A program made the translations under genes and the position numbers. From the NCBI RefSeq assembly GCF_000374585.1, contig NZ_KB894646.1, forward strand, positions 186,001-250,000: 64,000 nucleotides of DNA, in the 5' to 3' direction. Position 1 is the first letter of the stretch, and every line of letters starts with the position of its first letter. The notes under the pieces are model-generated. The model ran no database searches and was not told the origin of the DNA. It saw only the letters and a program-made list of their open reading frames with translations. Positions 63,020 to 64,000 of the stretch are shown one piece after another. This stretch comes from Phocaeicola barnesiae DSM 18169 = JCM 13652 (GTDB taxonomy: Bacteria; Bacteroidota; Bacteroidia; Bacteroidales; Bacteroidaceae).

Positions 63020-64000
63020 ATGAAAAAGCTATTATCGCTTCCGCCGAACCTGGTGGAATGTTTTCATGATATAACCCACGCAGACCGGAACGAATGGTTC
63101 TGCACCTCGGACCCCATCGGACACAAGCTGGGTTCGGGAGGAGGGACCACCTGGCTGCTGCAGGCCTGTATGGCTCACGAAGGGGCCACGGATGCTTCAG
63201 AATGGCTGTCCCGTGAAAAACGTATCCTGCTGCACGCGGGCGGACAGAGCCGGCGCCTGCCTGCCTACGCACCCTCGGGCAAAATCCTGACCCCGATACC
63301 GGTGTACCGTTGGGGACGCGGACAACGGCTCACCCAGAACCTGCTCTCGCTACAGCTGCCGCTTTACCAGCAGATGATGGAGAAGGCTCCCGACAGCCTG
63401 CACACGATGATTGTAAGCGGAGACATCCTGGTACGTGCAGGAAAGCCGTTGCAGTCCATTCCGGAAGCGGATGTGGTGTGCTACGGACTTTGGGTAGACC
63501 CGAGCCTGGCCAAGAACCACGGGGTATTCGTGATGAACCGGCAGACACCGGAGAGACTGGACTACATGCTCCAGAAACCGAGCGTAGAGACGCTGGGCGA
63601 ACTGATGCAGCACTCCTACTTCCTGATGGACATCGGGGTATGGCTGCTGAGTGACCGGGCGGTGGAACTGATCATGAGACGTTCCACCCGAAACGGGGAA
63701 ACGGGCTACTACGACATGTACTCGGAGTTCGGTCCTGCCCTGGGCGAACATCCGCAGCAAACGGACGAAGAGGTAAACCGCCTGAGCGTAGCCATCCTGC
63801 CCCTGCCGGACGGTGAGTTCTACCACTACGGCACGAGCCGGGAGATGATTTCGTCGACCCTGGCGGTGCAGAACCTGGTTGTGGACCAGCGGGAAATCAG
63901 CCTGCACAAGGTGAAGCCACATCCGGCCATGTTCACCCAGAACGCGGAAATCCAAATCGAACTGAAACCGGAGAATTCGGAACTGTGGGTGGAAAACAGC
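63020..64000 (+). CDS. fkp: Bifunctional L-fucokinase/GDP-L-fucose pyrophosphorylase Fkp (5' part)
   Basis: Starts MKKLLSLPPNLVECFHDITH and runs off the window after 327 codons. This part corresponds to the N-terminal pyrophosphorylase (guanylyltransferase) domain, with CTSDPIGHKLGSGGGTTWLL and LHAGGQSRRLPAYAPSGKIL as the nucleotide-binding signature. The kinase domain would lie beyond the edge. In Bacteroides, Fkp salvages free L-fucose from the host gut into GDP-fucose for surface glycans. The gene is G/C-rich and uninterrupted. The heptad repeat lies directly before the start. Confidence 0.93.
   Translation, partial: MKKLLSLPPNLVECFHDITHADRNEWFCTSDPIGHKLGSGGGTTWLLQACMAHEGATDASEWLSREKRILLHAGGQSRRLPAYAPSGKILTPIPVYRWGRGQRLTQNLLSLQLPLYQQMMEKAPDSLHTMIVSGDILVRAGKPLQSIPEADVVCYGLWVDPSLAKNHGVFVMNRQTPERLDYMLQKPSVETLGELMQHSYFLMDIGVWLLSDRAVELIMRRSTRNGETGYYDMYSEFGPALGEHPQQTDEEVNRLSVAILPLPDGEFYHYGTSREMISSTLAVQNLVVDQREISLHKVKPHPAMFTQNAEIQIELKPENSELWVENS

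Overview
The window reads as chromosomal DNA of a gut-type Bacteroidales bacterium (Bacteroides/Phocaeicola-like). The evidence is the atpDC-(small membrane protein)-BEFHAG order of the ATP synthase genes, BACON and fimbrillin-like lipoproteins, promoters of the TTTG-N20-TAnnTTTG type, the HU-like/small peptide/amidase and DUF4248/VirE-N-DUF3987 modules beside a polysaccharide locus, and an Fkp-type fucose kinase. I cannot name the species. No rRNA, tRNA or CRISPR array was recognised.

Layout. 0-1.6 kb: a FabK/nitronate monooxygenase-like enzyme and a small lipoprotein. 1.8-9.3 kb: complete F1Fo ATP synthase operon on the minus strand with a strong terminator at its end. 9.5-12.7 kb: an FtsX-like permease and an ABC ATPase separated by a 25-bp tandem repeat array, then rsmE. 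12.9-19.5 kb: DUF4836 lipoprotein, bifunctional nuclease, nucleoside permease, a secreted M64-like peptidase with leucine-rich repeats, and a BACON lipoprotein.

19.9-34.3 kb is the most interesting part. A plus-strand operon (TIR-membrane-FGE fusion, exported 216-residue protein, exported TPR-CHAT protein) converges, across one shared hairpin terminator, on a minus-strand cluster: a TIR protein with a conserved catalytic-type glutamate; a membrane protein that looks like an RCK-regulated channel and ends in a RyR domain; an M48 protease with a zinc ribbon; a small TerB-like helical protein; a membrane protein with a zinc ribbon; a TIR-like membrane protein; a second membrane/Rossmann/RyR protein; and a stand-alone RyR domain. 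My inference is a NAD-derived-nucleotide signalling or defence system in which TIR products gate membrane proteins through RyR domains. Its function is not shown by the sequence.

34.7-43.1 kb: amidase, a 39-residue peptide, an HU-like protein, a hypothetical/MBL-hydrolase pair, an Rpn-type nuclease, an ATPase-acetyltransferase fusion, DUF4248 and VirE-N/DUF3987 genes. 43.9-62.3 kb: a surface polysaccharide operon starting at a clear promoter: polyprenyl-phosphate sugar transferase, export porin, chain-length regulator, a decayed IS66 element, then a strikingly A/T-rich block with EpsG-like polymerase, flippase, five glycosyltransferases and two acyltransferases, followed by sugar-nucleotide genes (mannose-1-phosphate guanylyltransferase, dTDP-glucose dehydratase) and a terminator. 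62.4-64.0 kb: L-rhamnose mutarotase-like gene and the first part of fkp, cut by the window edge. Short A/T-rich heptad repeats and GTAGGG-flanked palindromes recur in the spacers throughout.
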